Shown: in pieces, positions 26,402 to 37,626 of the stretch
Layout of the letters: every line of letters starts with the position of its first letter
How positions within the stretch are numbered: the stretch's first letter is position 1
Origin: CAZGAQ01 sp964523405
Lineage (GTDB): Bacteria > Planctomycetota > Phycisphaerae > UBA1845 > Fen-1342
Direction of reading: 5' to 3'
Length of the DNA: 64,000 nucleotides
Assembly (NCBI GenBank): GCA_964523405.1
Contig: CAZGAQ010000024.1
Location: 17,552-81,551 of the forward strand
The notes under the pieces: generated by a model
The model's input: the letters and a program-made list of their open reading frames with translations, nothing else
What the model was told of the DNA's origin: nothing
Databases searched by the model: none
Program-made: the position numbers and the translations under genes

Positions 26402-26434
26402 CGTCGGCCACGGGGGGCCGACGCTACGCGCTGC
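26402..26434. repeat. REP-like palindromic repeat, copy 1
   Basis: CGTCGGCC (26402-26409) / GGCCGACG (26416-26423) stem with a 6-base loop, followed by the 13-mer CGCTACGCGCTGC (26422-26434), which recurs at 34321-34333. A related palindrome lies at 43266-43287. Confidence 0.5.
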
Positions 26435-26486
26435 ACGACAGGGAGTAACGCCGCGCCGAGCAAGGCTGGAGGGCGCGGGGGACGGG

Positions 26487-28304
<1,818 letters not shown>

Positions 28305-28465
28305 AAAGCGCACACTCACAGGCCGGCGCGCCCGGTCCGGGGACGGACCTGCCGGCAGAGCCGAAGAATAAACGAAGCATTGTCGGCGGGCGCGAGGCGG
28401 GACGCAATGCGGATAATGTCGGCCGGCAGACGCGGCCAAGTCGGTGCGGGCGGGCCCTTGTGCGC

Positions 28466-28502
28466 AGAAGAAAGGTGGAGCGAGCCCGTCGCCCGCTCCA
28501 CC
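28466..28502 (-). terminator. Intrinsic terminator of the yqiJ-yqiK operon
   Basis: Read on the minus strand: GGTGGAGCG / CGCTCCACC, a 9-bp perfect stem with an 11-base loop (28474-28482 and 28494-28502), followed by TTTCTTCT. It lies 35 bases past the flotillin stop. Confidence 0.8.
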
Positions 28503-28536
28503 CCAGTACGTGTTCGGTCAGAAAGCCGACTCGGTC

Positions 28537-30435
28537 CTAGGTCTTCCGGCCGCCCTGGTCACCCGGCTTGGCGCCATCACCCGCCGGGCCACCGGCGGCC
28601 GGCACGTCGCCACTCCCGGCGACGCGCTTGGCCACGGCACCCAGGGCGCCCGTGATCGCGCCGCCGAGCGACGTGGCCGCGGACTTGATCTCCGCCGGCA
28701 CAGACTTCTCCAGGCCGTCCACCAGCGTCCCCAGTGCCTGGCCGCGGAAGAACGCCGACGACATCTTCTCGAAGGTCGATGGATCGCCCCACAACTGCAC
28801 GTGGGCGTTGGCGAGCGCCTGCCCAAAGGCCTGGGCCGCGGCAATCCGGGCATCCTTGTCGGCCGCGATCTTGGCCAGTTCGACCTGCAGTTCACGGGCG
28901 ATTTTCTCGAAACGGGCCTGGCCTTCCAGGTCCCGGATCTTCACCTGCACTTGCGCGTCCTGCACCTTCACCTGCTCCTGCGCGACGGTGACCGGCACCA
29001 TCTGCACCGCCCGCTCGGCTTCGGCCTCGAGCGACTTGGCCTGCTTGGTGGCCTCGGCCAGCGTGATGCGAGCCTGGGCCTGCTTGGTCGCCGCAGTCTG
29101 CTCCGCGTCGGCCTTCTTGACCTCGGAGTACGCAGCCACGTCGGCGTGCATCTGCTGCTCGATCCGCTGCCGCTCGACCTCAGCCTGCTTGGCGATGACC
29201 GCCTTGTCCTTGTCCCGCTCGGCCGTCGCGCGGACCTCGACCGTCATGACGGCCTGCTCCGCGGCCTTGCGCTCCTGCTCTGCGGCCAACCGGGCCGCCT
29301 CGGCGGCCGCCCGTTTCTTTTCGGCGTCGGCCACGGCGATCTGCTGCTCGCGACGGGCAAGCTCGACCGCGCGCTCGCGGGCGACGGCCGCGATCTGAGC
29401 AGCCTGCTCGCGCACCTGGTTGGCGACTTCGACGGCCTTGGTCTGGTCGACGGTGGCGAGCTTCACTTCGCGCTCCGCCTCGACGCGGGCGATGCCGGCG
29501 AGCTTGCTCTGCTCGGCCGTCACCGTCGCGGCGCGCTGCTGGGCCTCGGCCGTCGCAATGCTCTTGGAGGAATCCGCGTCGGCCTTGGCGCGGGATTCCA
29601 GCACCTCCTGCTGGGCGACGTACTGCGCCGTCTTGACGTTCTGCTCCTTGACCCGCTGATCGGCCTCGCGCTCGATCTGGTTGCGCACGACGCGCTGCGC
29701 CTGCACCTGTTCCGCGATGGTCCGCGCACCCTGCGCGTCGAACACATTCTCTTCCGGACGCATCGCGCCCAGCGGCGCCTGGTCGAGGCTGGAAATCGTG
29801 ACCGATTCCAGCGTCAGCCCGTTTGACTTGAGGTCCTGTTCGACGATCTTCTGCACAGCCTCGGCGAACTCGGCCCGCTTGGCGTTCAAGTCGTACAGCG
29901 TCTGCGTGGCCGCCACCGTGCGCAAGGCCGAGACCAGCTTCTCGAAAATGAGTTGCTGCACGGCCTGTGGGCTGCCGGAGTTCGAGCCCAGCGAGGTCGC
30001 GGCTTGAATAATGTCTTCCGGCTCCTTCTTCACGCGGACGTAGAAAACGGCTTTCACGTCGGCACGCAGGAAGTCGGCGGTGATCAGCGCTTCCGGCCCG
30101 GTACGATCCACGTCCAGCTTGAATGTCTTCAGCGAGACCGGGATGACTTCATGCACAACCGGGATCACGATTGCGCCGCCGTCGATGACGCAGCGCCGCC
30201 CGCCCATGCCGGTCAGCACGAAGGCCTCGTCGGCGGAGGCCTTGCGGTACAGCCGTGTGACGATCGCCACGATGGCGACCACGAGGAGTACGGCGCCGCC
30301 CGCGAACATGAAGATGACGCGGGCACGGTCGCCGATCGCATCGTTGGGGATGAAGTACGGCCCCACGATCAGAGCGATACCGACCAGCGTCCCCATGAAC
30401 ATGAAGATCGACAGTGATGACTTGTTCCCGTTCAT
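28537..30435 (-). CDS. yqiK: Flotillin-like membrane protein (YqiK family)
   Basis: 632 residues. Two N-terminal hydrophobic segments (about 7-30 and 40-60) are followed by an SPFH/band-7 domain (about 70-250: AFVLTGMGGRRCVIDGG, KLDVDRTGPEALITAD). A long Ala/Glu/Gln/Lys-rich coiled coil spans about 255-540, then a tail ends in a Gly/Pro-rich region. Flotillins scaffold ordered membrane patches at the cytoplasmic face. AAAGGGG lies 8 bases before ATG 30435. The gene directly follows a yqiJ-like gene, the classical partner, so the two form an operon ending at the 28466 terminator. Confidence 0.93.
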   Translation of the reverse strand: MNGNKSSLSIFMFMGTLVGIALIVGPYFIPNDAIGDRARVIFMFAGGAVLLVVAIVAIVTRLYRKASADEAFVLTGMGGRRCVIDGGAIVIPVVHEVIPVSLKTFKLDVDRTGPEALITADFLRADVKAVFYVRVKKEPEDIIQAATSLGSNSGSPQAVQQLIFEKLVSALRTVAATQTLYDLNAKRAEFAEAVQKIVEQDLKSNGLTLESVTISSLDQAPLGAMRPEENVFDAQGARTIAEQVQAQRVVRNQIEREADQRVKEQNVKTAQYVAQQEVLESRAKADADSSKSIATAEAQQRAATVTAEQSKLAGIARVEAEREVKLATVDQTKAVEVANQVREQAAQIAAVARERAVELARREQQIAVADAEKKRAAAEAARLAAEQERKAAEQAVMTVEVRATAERDKDKAVIAKQAEVERQRIEQQMHADVAAYSEVKKADAEQTAATKQAQARITLAEATKQAKSLEAEAERAVQMVPVTVAQEQVKVQDAQVQVKIRDLEGQARFEKIARELQVELAKIAADKDARIAAAQAFGQALANAHVQLWGDPSTFEKMSSAFFRGQALGTLVDGLEKSVPAEIKSAATSLGGAITGALGAVAKRVAGSGDVPAAGGPAGDGAKPGDQGGRKT

Positions 30436-30498
30436 GCGCAGACCCCTTTCATGCCAGCGCGGACTTTGTCCGTTAACCCTCACTCGCGTATGGCGCGC

Positions 30499-31227
30499 CT
30501 ACGCGGAACGCGCCCCCGGTTGCGGCGCACTGGCCGGCTCCGGTGCCACCAGGAACACCCGCGCTCCCGGTTCATAGCGCAGCAAGACGACCGGCGTATC
30601 TGCCGGCAGGGCCACTTCACCCGACCGCACGCGACACGCGACCTCCCGCAGCGTATTCCGCTCGTCGCGCAGCCGCACGACGCCGGAGGTCTCGGTCACG
30701 CGATACAGCACGCGCCCGCGCAGCCCCACCAGCTCGCGCTGCGGCGTATGGTGCGTCTCGAACGTGGGCATGACGCGCGCCAGCCCGTAGGCGATCTGCC
30801 GCGTAATCAGCAGGGCGGCCGCCGCCGCGATGGCGATGGCCACCCAGACCCGGTCCGCGCCGAGGAGCGTCAGGCTGGCCAGTCCGACCACGCCCCACAC
30901 GAAGCAGTAGCACATCACCAGGATCGACAAGGGCACGCGGCCGATGCCGAAGAAATCGAGGACCGCAGGCAAGACGTGCCCGGCGTCGGCGTGCGCCAGG
31001 TCGTGCCCGGTATCGGCATCGTGATCCAGCCCGGCTTCGGCGGCGGCGCTGTCCGCGCTGGCTTCGAAATCATGGTCGATGCCACTGGCGGCGTCGCCGC
31101 CCAGATCGCCGTGGACGTCCGCGCCTGAAGAGGCGCCCAGGCCGGTCAGGGCCGTGACGAGCAGGTACAGCGCCCCCAGCGCGATGGGGATCAGGAAGAG
31201 CAGGTTTTGCCATTCCAGTAGCGCCAT
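30499..31227 (-). CDS. yqiJ: YqiJ-like membrane protein with OB-fold domain
   Basis: 242 residues. One N-terminal helix (LLFLIPIALGALYLLVTAL), an acidic/His-rich loop (DHDADTGHDLAHADAGH), two more helices near 105-150, then a small beta-barrel OB-type domain (RELVGLRGRVLYRV ... GEVALPADTPVVLL). This is the YqiJ/NfeD-like arrangement that accompanies flotillins and is thought to act with them in membrane organisation. GGGAGG lies 6 bases before ATG 31227. The flotillin gene follows after 63 bases. Confidence 0.88.
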   Translation of the reverse strand: MALLEWQNLLFLIPIALGALYLLVTALTGLGASSGADVHGDLGGDAASGIDHDFEASADSAAAEAGLDHDADTGHDLAHADAGHVLPAVLDFFGIGRVPLSILVMCYCFVWGVVGLASLTLLGADRVWVAIAIAAAAALLITRQIAYGLARVMPTFETHHTPQRELVGLRGRVLYRVTETSGVVRLRDERNTLREVACRVRSGEVALPADTPVVLLRYEPGARVFLVAPEPASAPQPGARSA

Positions 31228-31401
31228 GCCATACCTCCCGGAGAGGCCGGGGGCGCACCCGCGCTTGCCCCAGCCCCCCACAACATAGCGTGGGATCGGT
31301 CGGACGGGTATTACAAACGGGGGGGATTATTGGAGACGCACCGTCGTCACCGTGTTCCTGCGCTGCCCGCACGACGGGCGCGAACGGCCTGCGACGAATT
31401 C

Positions 31402-33606
31402 CTACAAATGGGCGGTGATGAAATCCCACTGCAGCCGCGACCAGTGCTCATCGTAGTCATACAGGCCGTGATCGGCGCGCGGGTAGATCATCAGGTCGAA
31501 CGGGCGCCCCGCATCCGCCAGCGCGTCCATGAGCTGCAGCGCGTTCTGCAGGTGTACGTTGTCGTCTCCCGCTCCGTGCACCAGCAACAAGCGGCCGTGC
31601 AGCCGGCGCGCGGCCGCGACGGCTGATGATCTCTGGTAGCCCGCCGGGTTGTTCGCCGGCGTGCGCATGAAGCGGTCGGTGTACACGCTGTCATAGTTGC
31701 GCCAATCCGTGACAGCCGACGCGGCGATCCCGATGCGAAACATCGTGCTGTGGGTTAGCGCGTATGCGACCATGAATCCGCCGTAGCTGTGCCCGGTAAT
31801 GCCCACGCGGTGGAGATCAACGGGAGCGTGCTCTGCCAGCCAGCGGAGACTGTCTTCGATGTCGGCCAGCTCGGCGACGCCGAGTTGCTGGTAGGCCTGC
31901 CACGCGCTGGCCGCCCCTTCGCCGCTGGCGGAATGCGGGTCGATCGTCCACACGAGGTAGCCCTGCTGCGCGAGGAGATGCTTGACGAGGTCGTGTCCCC
32001 CAGACCAGCGATTCGACACGGACGGACCGTGCGGGCCGGCGTAGGTGAACACCATCACGGGGTACTTGCGGCCCGGCTGCATGCCGGGCGGTCGAATGAG
32101 CATTGCATTCAGGGCATAGCCGCGCGGCGTCGGCACCCGCAGCAGTTCCGGCTGGTCAAGTTGGTAGCCGACCGGCGGCGGCGCGTCGTTCGCGCTGATC
32201 ACGCGGACGAGCGAGCCATCGGCCGCCTGCAAGCGCACGCGCGGTGGCGTCGTGACGTTGCTGTACGTGTCGATGAACCACCGGCAGCCGGTCCCAAACT
32301 GCGTGGCGTGGCTGGCGCCGCGCTGCGTCAGCCGCTCGATGTGCCCGCCAGCTACTGGCACGCGGTACGCATGCTCCTCGATCGGGCTGTCCAGTGTGCC
32401 AGAGAAGTACACGTTGCGATCTGTGTCGACGCCGTGCAGCGCCCGCACCTCCCACGGTCCCTCCGTCACGCGCCGGAGCAGCCGGCCATCGGAGGCATAG
32501 TGGTACAGGTGCGCGTAGCCGTCACGTTCCGAAAGCCAGAGGAACGACCCGTCCGTCAGCCAGTGCGGTGCACCGTGCTCTTCAAGCCACGCGCGCGAAT
32601 CGTCGCGGACGAGAACATGCACCCGCCCTGTCGCCGGATCGGCTTCGTTGAGCTCCAGCCAGCGGGACTCGCGATCCTGTACGCAAAACGTAAGCCGCCC
32701 CGCCGGCGACCAAGCCACCTGGACGATGAGAATCTCCGTGCCGGCGTATGCCGAAAGATCCACCCAGGCCGTCGGGCCGCCGGTGACCGACACGACCCCC
32801 AGACGCGGGAGCGGGTTGGGATCCCCGGCTTTCGGATAGCGCAGCAGCTCAACCGCCGGATGCGTCGGCAGGTAGTCGACCAACGGATACGTGGGCACAT
32901 TGGCGTCGTCGAGCTGCAGATAGGCCAGCTGGCGCCCGTCTGCGGACCACCAGTAGCCGCGGTAGCTGCCGCGACCGAAGAGCTCTTCCTGATACACCCA
33001 ATCGAGCCGGCCATTGAGCAGCGTCTCATTGCCGCCGGTGGTCAATTGCGTCTCGCGGCCGCTCGCGGCGTCCAGCACGTACAGTTCGTGTGCGCGGAGA
33101 TAGGCGACGGTGGTGGCGTCCGGGCTGAGGGTCACTTCCGCCCGCTCCGTCGCGATGTCGGTCAGCCGCCGGAGCGCGTGATCGGCAAACCGGTACAGAT
33201 ACAGTTGGTCGTGATGATCCAGCAGCGCCACGGAGTAGTCCGGCGAAAACGCCGTCGGTTGGCGGGACAGCTCGACGATCGCGCCAGTCGAGAAGTCCCC
33301 CTGCGCCCGCAGGGCCGCCGCGAGCGCCTCCACGTCGTACAGCGGCGCCGCTACACCGGTGGCCGCCACCACACGCTGCAGCACGTCTCCCTCGCGCTGC
33401 AGGTAGTGCTCGCCGTCGGGCAGCCACTTGAGCCCACGTGCATAGGTGCCGCTAAAGCTGACCTTGCGCGGACCGTACACGGCCTCGTACGTCAGCAGTT
33501 TGCGGCTGGCCAAAGGGTCCACACAGCCCGCGGCGAGGAGCAGTGCGAGCAAGAACGCGGTCAGCGCGATGCCTGCAAAGGTCGAGCGAGGGTGGCTGTC
33601 GCGCAC
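31402..33606 (-). CDS. S9B family dipeptidyl-peptidase IV-like lipoprotein
   Basis: 734 residues. Lipoprotein signal with LLAAGC (Cys28). An N-terminal eight-bladed beta-propeller contains the DPP-IV double-Glu motif in DWVYQEELFGR, which anchors the substrate N-terminus. The C-terminal alpha/beta hydrolase has nucleophile GHSYGGFM, acid GAGDDNVH and His in ADHGL. It should cleave dipeptides, typically Xaa-Pro, from peptides in the periplasm. A TACAAT -10-like box (minus strand, 33639-33644) lies upstream without a good -35. Monocistronic by spacing. Confidence 0.94.
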   Translation of the reverse strand: MRDSHPRSTFAGIALTAFLLALLLAAGCVDPLASRKLLTYEAVYGPRKVSFSGTYARGLKWLPDGEHYLQREGDVLQRVVAATGVAAPLYDVEALAAALRAQGDFSTGAIVELSRQPTAFSPDYSVALLDHHDQLYLYRFADHALRRLTDIATERAEVTLSPDATTVAYLRAHELYVLDAASGRETQLTTGGNETLLNGRLDWVYQEELFGRGSYRGYWWSADGRQLAYLQLDDANVPTYPLVDYLPTHPAVELLRYPKAGDPNPLPRLGVVSVTGGPTAWVDLSAYAGTEILIVQVAWSPAGRLTFCVQDRESRWLELNEADPATGRVHVLVRDDSRAWLEEHGAPHWLTDGSFLWLSERDGYAHLYHYASDGRLLRRVTEGPWEVRALHGVDTDRNVYFSGTLDSPIEEHAYRVPVAGGHIERLTQRGASHATQFGTGCRWFIDTYSNVTTPPRVRLQAADGSLVRVISANDAPPPVGYQLDQPELLRVPTPRGYALNAMLIRPPGMQPGRKYPVMVFTYAGPHGPSVSNRWSGGHDLVKHLLAQQGYLVWTIDPHSASGEGAASAWQAYQQLGVAELADIEDSLRWLAEHAPVDLHRVGITGHSYGGFMVAYALTHSTMFRIGIAASAVTDWRNYDSVYTDRFMRTPANNPAGYQRSSAVAAARRLHGRLLLVHGAGDDNVHLQNALQLMDALADAGRPFDLMIYPRADHGLYDYDEHWSRLQWDFITAHL

Positions 33607-33682
33607 GGGAGCCTCCGGTGGCGGTTGTTCGCGCCAGATTGTAGGGCCGTTTGGGGCCGCGTGTGCCCGAACGCGCGCTGAT

Positions 33683-34165
33683 TCATGGTGAGATCGCGTT
33701 CGGCCGCAGGTTCAGTTCCAGGTAGACAGGGCCGGGCAGCGGGTTCTCGTAGTAGGCCGGGATCTCAACGAACCCGAGCGTGGCATAGAGAGTTCGGGCC
33801 GAAGTCATCGACCGCAGCGTGTCCAGGCGCATCCGCCGATAGCCGATCGCACGGGCCCGCGCGATGACGGCCTGGGCCAGTTGGCGGCCAAGCCCGGTAC
33901 CGCGAAAGGCGGGACGGACGTACAAGCGCTTCATTTCGCACGTTTCGCCATCGAGCGGCCGCAGGGCCACGCAGCCGGCGAGCTCCGCTTCGTCGCAGGC
34001 AAGCAGGAGGCAGCCGCGCGGCGGGGCATACTTACCGGGCAGTCCCGCCAGCTCCTGCTGGAAACCCTGGAAACAGAGGTCGGCCTGAATCTCGTCCGCG
34101 TACTCGCGAAAGAGCTGCCGGACGACGGCGAGTTGATCGGGCGTGTGGGCGGGCACGAGCTGCAT
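33683..34165 (-). CDS. GNAT family N-acetyltransferase
   Basis: 160 residues, single GNAT domain. Motif A with the acetyl-CoA pyrophosphate loop is VRPAFRGTGLGRQLA (about 83-97), preceded by the CEMKRLYV strand. Motif B is RTLYATLGFVEIPAYYENP. Substrate unknown; the pattern GFxExxxYYxNP is typical of small-molecule or peptide acetylases. Start ATG 34165 gives the normal length. A 7-bp triloop hairpin (34183-34199) lies just upstream. Confidence 0.9.
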   Translation of the reverse strand: MQLVPAHTPDQLAVVRQLFREYADEIQADLCFQGFQQELAGLPGKYAPPRGCLLLACDEAELAGCVALRPLDGETCEMKRLYVRPAFRGTGLGRQLAQAVIARARAIGYRRMRLDTLRSMTSARTLYATLGFVEIPAYYENPLPGPVYLELNLRPNAISP

Positions 34166-34265
34166 GGGACATCCAGTCCGTCGGTCGCCTGCGGCGACCC
34201 CGGGATGCGAAGCTCCTTCCGCGAGCGACGTCGGTCCGCCCTCCACTTGGATCGGGACGAGCGCG

Positions 34266-34333
34266 GGGCCGACGCCATGCGCTCCGCCGCGGCTGGCGGA
34301 ACGCGTTTCTCCGAGGCCGGCGCTACGCGCTGC
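34266..34333. repeat. REP-like repeat, two degenerate half-units
   Basis: GGGGCCGACGC-type unit near 34262-34285 and GGCCGGCGCTACGCGCTGC ending at 34333. The last 13 bases are identical to 26422-26434. The second unit overlaps the 3' end of the BshC-like gene. Confidence 0.4.
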
Positions 34334-35918
34334 CGGCCCGGGCGGGGTGAGCTGGGGCGAGTTTGTCGCGGAGCGCGCGGATGAGCTGCTCCAGCGCCGC
34401 CTGCGGGTGCAGAGCGTAGAAATACTCGCGGTCCAGCGCCACACGGTCGAGCGCGTACTGCTCTTCCAGCACGCGGATGCGTTCGTCGTACTGCGCGGCG
34501 CGCCAGGGGTCCGTGGCCAGCATCTGCGCGCTGACGCGCCGGATTTCCCCGAAGACCGCCCGCCGGCTCGCCCGGTCGCGCGGGTCGTGGATCCGCAGGT
34601 CCGCGGAGCGCCGCACCAACTCCGCCCGCGTGCGCACCAACTCGGCCGGTGCGCGGCGCAGATGGCGCTGCGGGTTGTAGCGCAGGTCGTGGCTGGCGTG
34701 GCGCGCCGCGACGATGTCGGCGGGCTTGACCCCCACATGGGGCAATGGCAACTGCAGGGTGGCCGTCACGCACGCCAGCGGGCGCGGCGCAACCCCCAGC
34801 AACCGCTGGACAAAGTCCTCCATCATCTCGTCGTATTTGGCCCCGCCGATGCCGTGAATGAACAGATCGGACAGCAGCAGCCGGCAGAAGCCCGACAGCG
34901 CCAGGGCCCGCGGGCGCAGGCGCCAGCCGGCCTGCTCGATCGGCCAGAGCTGGGTGTGCGTCGCGCGCCGCGCCAATTCGGTTCGGGACATCCGGCCGAT
35001 CAGCACCGAGTCGGCCAGCAGCTCCAGTTGCGCGCCGCGCGACGCCACGTACAAGCGCCGGCGTGGCTGTTGCGGTTGATATACCCAGAGGGGCAACTCC
35101 ACGCGCCCGCCCGTGGTCGCCAGGGGCGGCACCGGCCGTCCCGGAGTGCGGACGCGATGCCGCCGACGGTATTCGGCCTGGGCCGCGTTGTAGGCCGCCG
35201 CGCACGCCTCCGCGTGCAAGAGGAGATGCGCGGCAAACATCCGGAATTCGGGGGTCGCGGCCACGGCGGACAGGCGGACTTCCCGCACGCCTTCCAGCCC
35301 CAGCGCCAGCTCGGTCGCCGTGCGGCCGGCGCTGAGCGCATCGCAGTACGTCGGTGCCGGGCCGGCCGCGGACAGCCAGCCGCGTGCGAAGACGCCGAGC
35401 AAGGACTGGTCGTGGAACTCGTACAGGGACGCCGCCCTGGCGAAGAACTGCAGCCAGTGCTCGCGCGGCACAGCCGGCTGCGACTCGAAGGGGTGGTGCG
35501 GCGCCGCCCCTGGAATGTCGACCTCGACGCGCCGCACGCCAGCCGACGTGGTCTGTGGCAGACTCAGATGGATCGTCTTGGGGAGATCCGAGTCGACCAG
35601 CAGGAAGACCGGCATGGCGCCGACGTGCAGGGCGAGCGCGTGCGTGGCGATCGTCTTGGCGAAGACCCCCGCGTGAAAGAACTCCGCCTGGTGGCCGGTC
35701 AGCACGATCCGCCCGGTCAACCCCAGGCGCTGCCGCAAGTCAGTGCGTAAGGCGGTCAAGGTGGTGTCGAGCAGCGCCGTCTGCGCGTAGGTGTCCGGCG
35801 CAGGCGCGGTGATGGCCTCGTGTAGGATGGGGGCGGACGGCTCGATGAGCACGCCCAAATGCGTGTCCGGCGCGGCGAGGCGCTCGTAGGTCGGTCTTAC
35901 TGGGGTCGACAGCGGCAT
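34323..35918 (-). CDS. Conserved protein with remote BshC-like layout
   Basis: 531 residues, not assigned to a family with confidence. Around residue 70 it has VLTGHQAEFFHAGVFAKTIA and then MPVFLLVDSD. Later comes LSDLFIHGIGGAKYDEMMEDF followed by PRPLACVTATLQLPLP, and the C-terminus is a long charged helical region. The bacillithiol synthase BshC has the same order (TGQQ..L..GPL..K, PVFW.A.ED, AGPGE..YW...), so a distant relation is possible; this is my inference from memory of the family. Start ATG 35918 overlaps the end of the upstream glycosyltransferase gene by 22 bases, implying coupled translation. The 3' end carries a repeat. Confidence 0.7.
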   Translation of the reverse strand: MPLSTPVRPTYERLAAPDTHLGVLIEPSAPILHEAITAPAPDTYAQTALLDTTLTALRTDLRQRLGLTGRIVLTGHQAEFFHAGVFAKTIATHALALHVGAMPVFLLVDSDLPKTIHLSLPQTTSAGVRRVEVDIPGAAPHHPFESQPAVPREHWLQFFARAASLYEFHDQSLLGVFARGWLSAAGPAPTYCDALSAGRTATELALGLEGVREVRLSAVAATPEFRMFAAHLLLHAEACAAAYNAAQAEYRRRHRVRTPGRPVPPLATTGGRVELPLWVYQPQQPRRRLYVASRGAQLELLADSVLIGRMSRTELARRATHTQLWPIEQAGWRLRPRALALSGFCRLLLSDLFIHGIGGAKYDEMMEDFVQRLLGVAPRPLACVTATLQLPLPHVGVKPADIVAARHASHDLRYNPQRHLRRAPAELVRTRAELVRRSADLRIHDPRDRASRRAVFGEIRRVSAQMLATDPWRAAQYDERIRVLEEQYALDRVALDREYFYALHPQAALEQLIRALRDKLAPAHPARAGSA

Positions 35919-36646
35919 ACGCTCCGCGGGCACGCATCGGAGGCGGGAGTCGATTCGCGGCGCAATTCCCGCATGAACACCGCCAGGTAGTGCACCAGGC
36001 GGGCGGCGGGATCGTCGAGCGTACCGCCAAACTCGCGGCTCTGGTCGCGATAGATGCGGCGGACCGGCAACTCCCGGATGCGCAGGCCAGCGCGCGTACA
36101 CTGTACCCAAAACTGGAGCGGAAAGGCATAGCCCGGTTCGTCGAGCATCAGGCGCTGCATGGCACACACGCGGTGGGCTTTGAAGCCGCAGAACGAGTCG
36201 GTCAACTCCAAGCCCAGCACCTGGCGCAACAACCCGTTGACGGTCTCGTTGATGCGACGACGCTCCGGCGGCGGGACATCGTCATCCGGAAAGGCGCGCA
36301 GATACCGCGATCCACTGATGACGTCGGCATCCCCGCAGACGGCCGCCGCCATGAAATCAGGAATCTGCGCCGGCTCGTGCTGTTCGTCGCAGTCCAGCGT
36401 AATCACCCACTCGTAGTCGCGCGCGGCGGCGAAGGCGAACGCGTCGATCAGGCTCTGGCCGTAGCCGCGATTCTCGGGGTGGGTGATGACGTGGAGGCCG
36501 CGTTCGCGGCGGAGCAACTCCGGGGTGGCGTCGGTCGAGCCGTCGTCGACGACGAGAATATCGGACGCGTAGCGCCGCACGGCCGCCAACACCCCCGGCA
36601 GGTAGCGCTGCTCGTTAAAGACCGGGATCGTGACCAGGAACCGCAT
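35897..36646 (-). CDS. Family 2 glycosyltransferase
   Basis: 249 residues. GT-A fold: IPVFNEQRYLPGVL near the start, VVDDGSTDAT, ENRGYGQSLIDAF and ITLDCDEQHEP (metal-binding DxD-like). It lacks membrane helices and resembles DPM1/polyprenyl-phosphate glycosyltransferases in its CGFKAHR and RRIYRDQSREFGG segments. Donor and acceptor unknown. GGAG lies 8 bases upstream of ATG 36646. Its 3' end overlaps the BshC-like gene. Confidence 0.93.
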   Translation of the reverse strand: MRFLVTIPVFNEQRYLPGVLAAVRRYASDILVVDDGSTDATPELLRRERGLHVITHPENRGYGQSLIDAFAFAAARDYEWVITLDCDEQHEPAQIPDFMAAAVCGDADVISGSRYLRAFPDDDVPPPERRRINETVNGLLRQVLGLELTDSFCGFKAHRVCAMQRLMLDEPGYAFPLQFWVQCTRAGLRIRELPVRRIYRDQSREFGGTLDDPAARLVHYLAVFMRELRRESTPASDACPRSVCRCRPQ

Positions 36647-36770
36647 GGCCCGTACTCCGCTCGGCGACCCATCGGGGGACGGACGCAAACCGCCTGCCCA
36701 CCGATTCTTGGCGCGCCGCCGGAATAGTCAAATCGCCGCCGGTGAACCAGTCCGGTCCCCGGTTCGGCGA

Positions 36771-37532
36771 CTACGCCAGCTTCAGCGCCAGGTGCAACCG
36801 CTCTTCGACGCTCGCCCAGTTGATCACCTCGGTGAACGCCTTGATGAAGTCGGTTCGCTTGTTCTGATACTGCAGGTAATAGGCGTGCTCCCACACGTCC
36901 AGCGCCAGCAGCGGGACGGCGCCCCACGCCCCACCGTTCTCGTGTTTCTCGGCCTGCAGCACCATCAGTCGCTGCGCCAGGGGCTCGTACACCAGCACCG
37001 CCCAGCCGCTGCCCTGCACCTGCGCGGCCGCCGCAGACAGGTTGGCCCGGAAGGCCTCGTAGGTGCCAAAGTCGCGTCTGATGAGCTTGCCGGCGTCGCT
37101 GTCGGCCGGCGGATCGCCGCCGCCGCTCTTGGTCATGCTGTTCCAGAAAAGCGCGTGCAGCAGGTGGCCGGAGAGGTTGAACGACAGCTTGTCGGTCACA
37201 GCCCGCACGCTCTTCACCGTGTCGCCACCGGTGCGGCGAATCGCCTCCAGTTCGGCGACCGCGGCGTTGGCGTTCTTGACGTAGGCCGCATGGTGAATGT
37301 CGTGATGCAGCTTGAGGGTCTGCACGTTGAGAAAAGGCTCCAGGTCACCGTAACCGTACGGCAGAGGCGGGAGCTTGTATGGCCCCTCCAAGCCATCGGC
37401 CGGCGGCGCGGGGGGCACCGGTTGCGAGCCGGGCGCGGCCGGTTGCTGCGCCAGAACGTCCGACCCCAATGCCACCCAGCCACCGATCAAAGCGGCTGAT
37501 CCCAATACGTCCCGTCGCGTGATGCCTGACAT
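36771..37532 (-). CDS. Exported Fe/Mn superoxide dismutase
   Basis: 253 residues. N-terminal twin-arginine signal TRRDVLGSAALIGGWVAL with a likely cleavage after VLA, then a proline-rich linker. The dismutase part has the four metal ligands: first His in LHHDIHHAAYV (H76), His in LSGHLLHALFW, and Asp and His in LDVWEHAYYLQY. It converts superoxide to peroxide. Tat export of a folded metalloenzyme places it outside the cytoplasm, unlike standard SodA/SodB. GGAGG lies 7 bases before the ATG. The metal (Fe or Mn) cannot be read with certainty. Confidence 0.95.
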   Translation of the reverse strand: MSGITRRDVLGSAALIGGWVALGSDVLAQQPAAPGSQPVPPAPPADGLEGPYKLPPLPYGYGDLEPFLNVQTLKLHHDIHHAAYVKNANAAVAELEAIRRTGGDTVKSVRAVTDKLSFNLSGHLLHALFWNSMTKSGGGDPPADSDAGKLIRRDFGTYEAFRANLSAAAAQVQGSGWAVLVYEPLAQRLMVLQAEKHENGGAWGAVPLLALDVWEHAYYLQYQNKRTDFIKAFTEVINWASVEERLHLALKLA

Positions 37533-37626
37533 CGCTGATCCTCCGTCACGTAGTGCTACGCGGGCCCTGTGTCTGATGTCCCGATCCGGTCGCGGACGCG
37601 CCCAAGCGGCGCGCTTCTGGATGATC

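Noticed and set aside
24385..26448. Very long open frame antisense to the DUF4139 gene
   Set aside because: Shadow of the real gene caused by GC-rich third positions; arginine/valine/histidine-rich with no motif. Similar cases at 26616-28655, 31789-33681 and 50297-53122.
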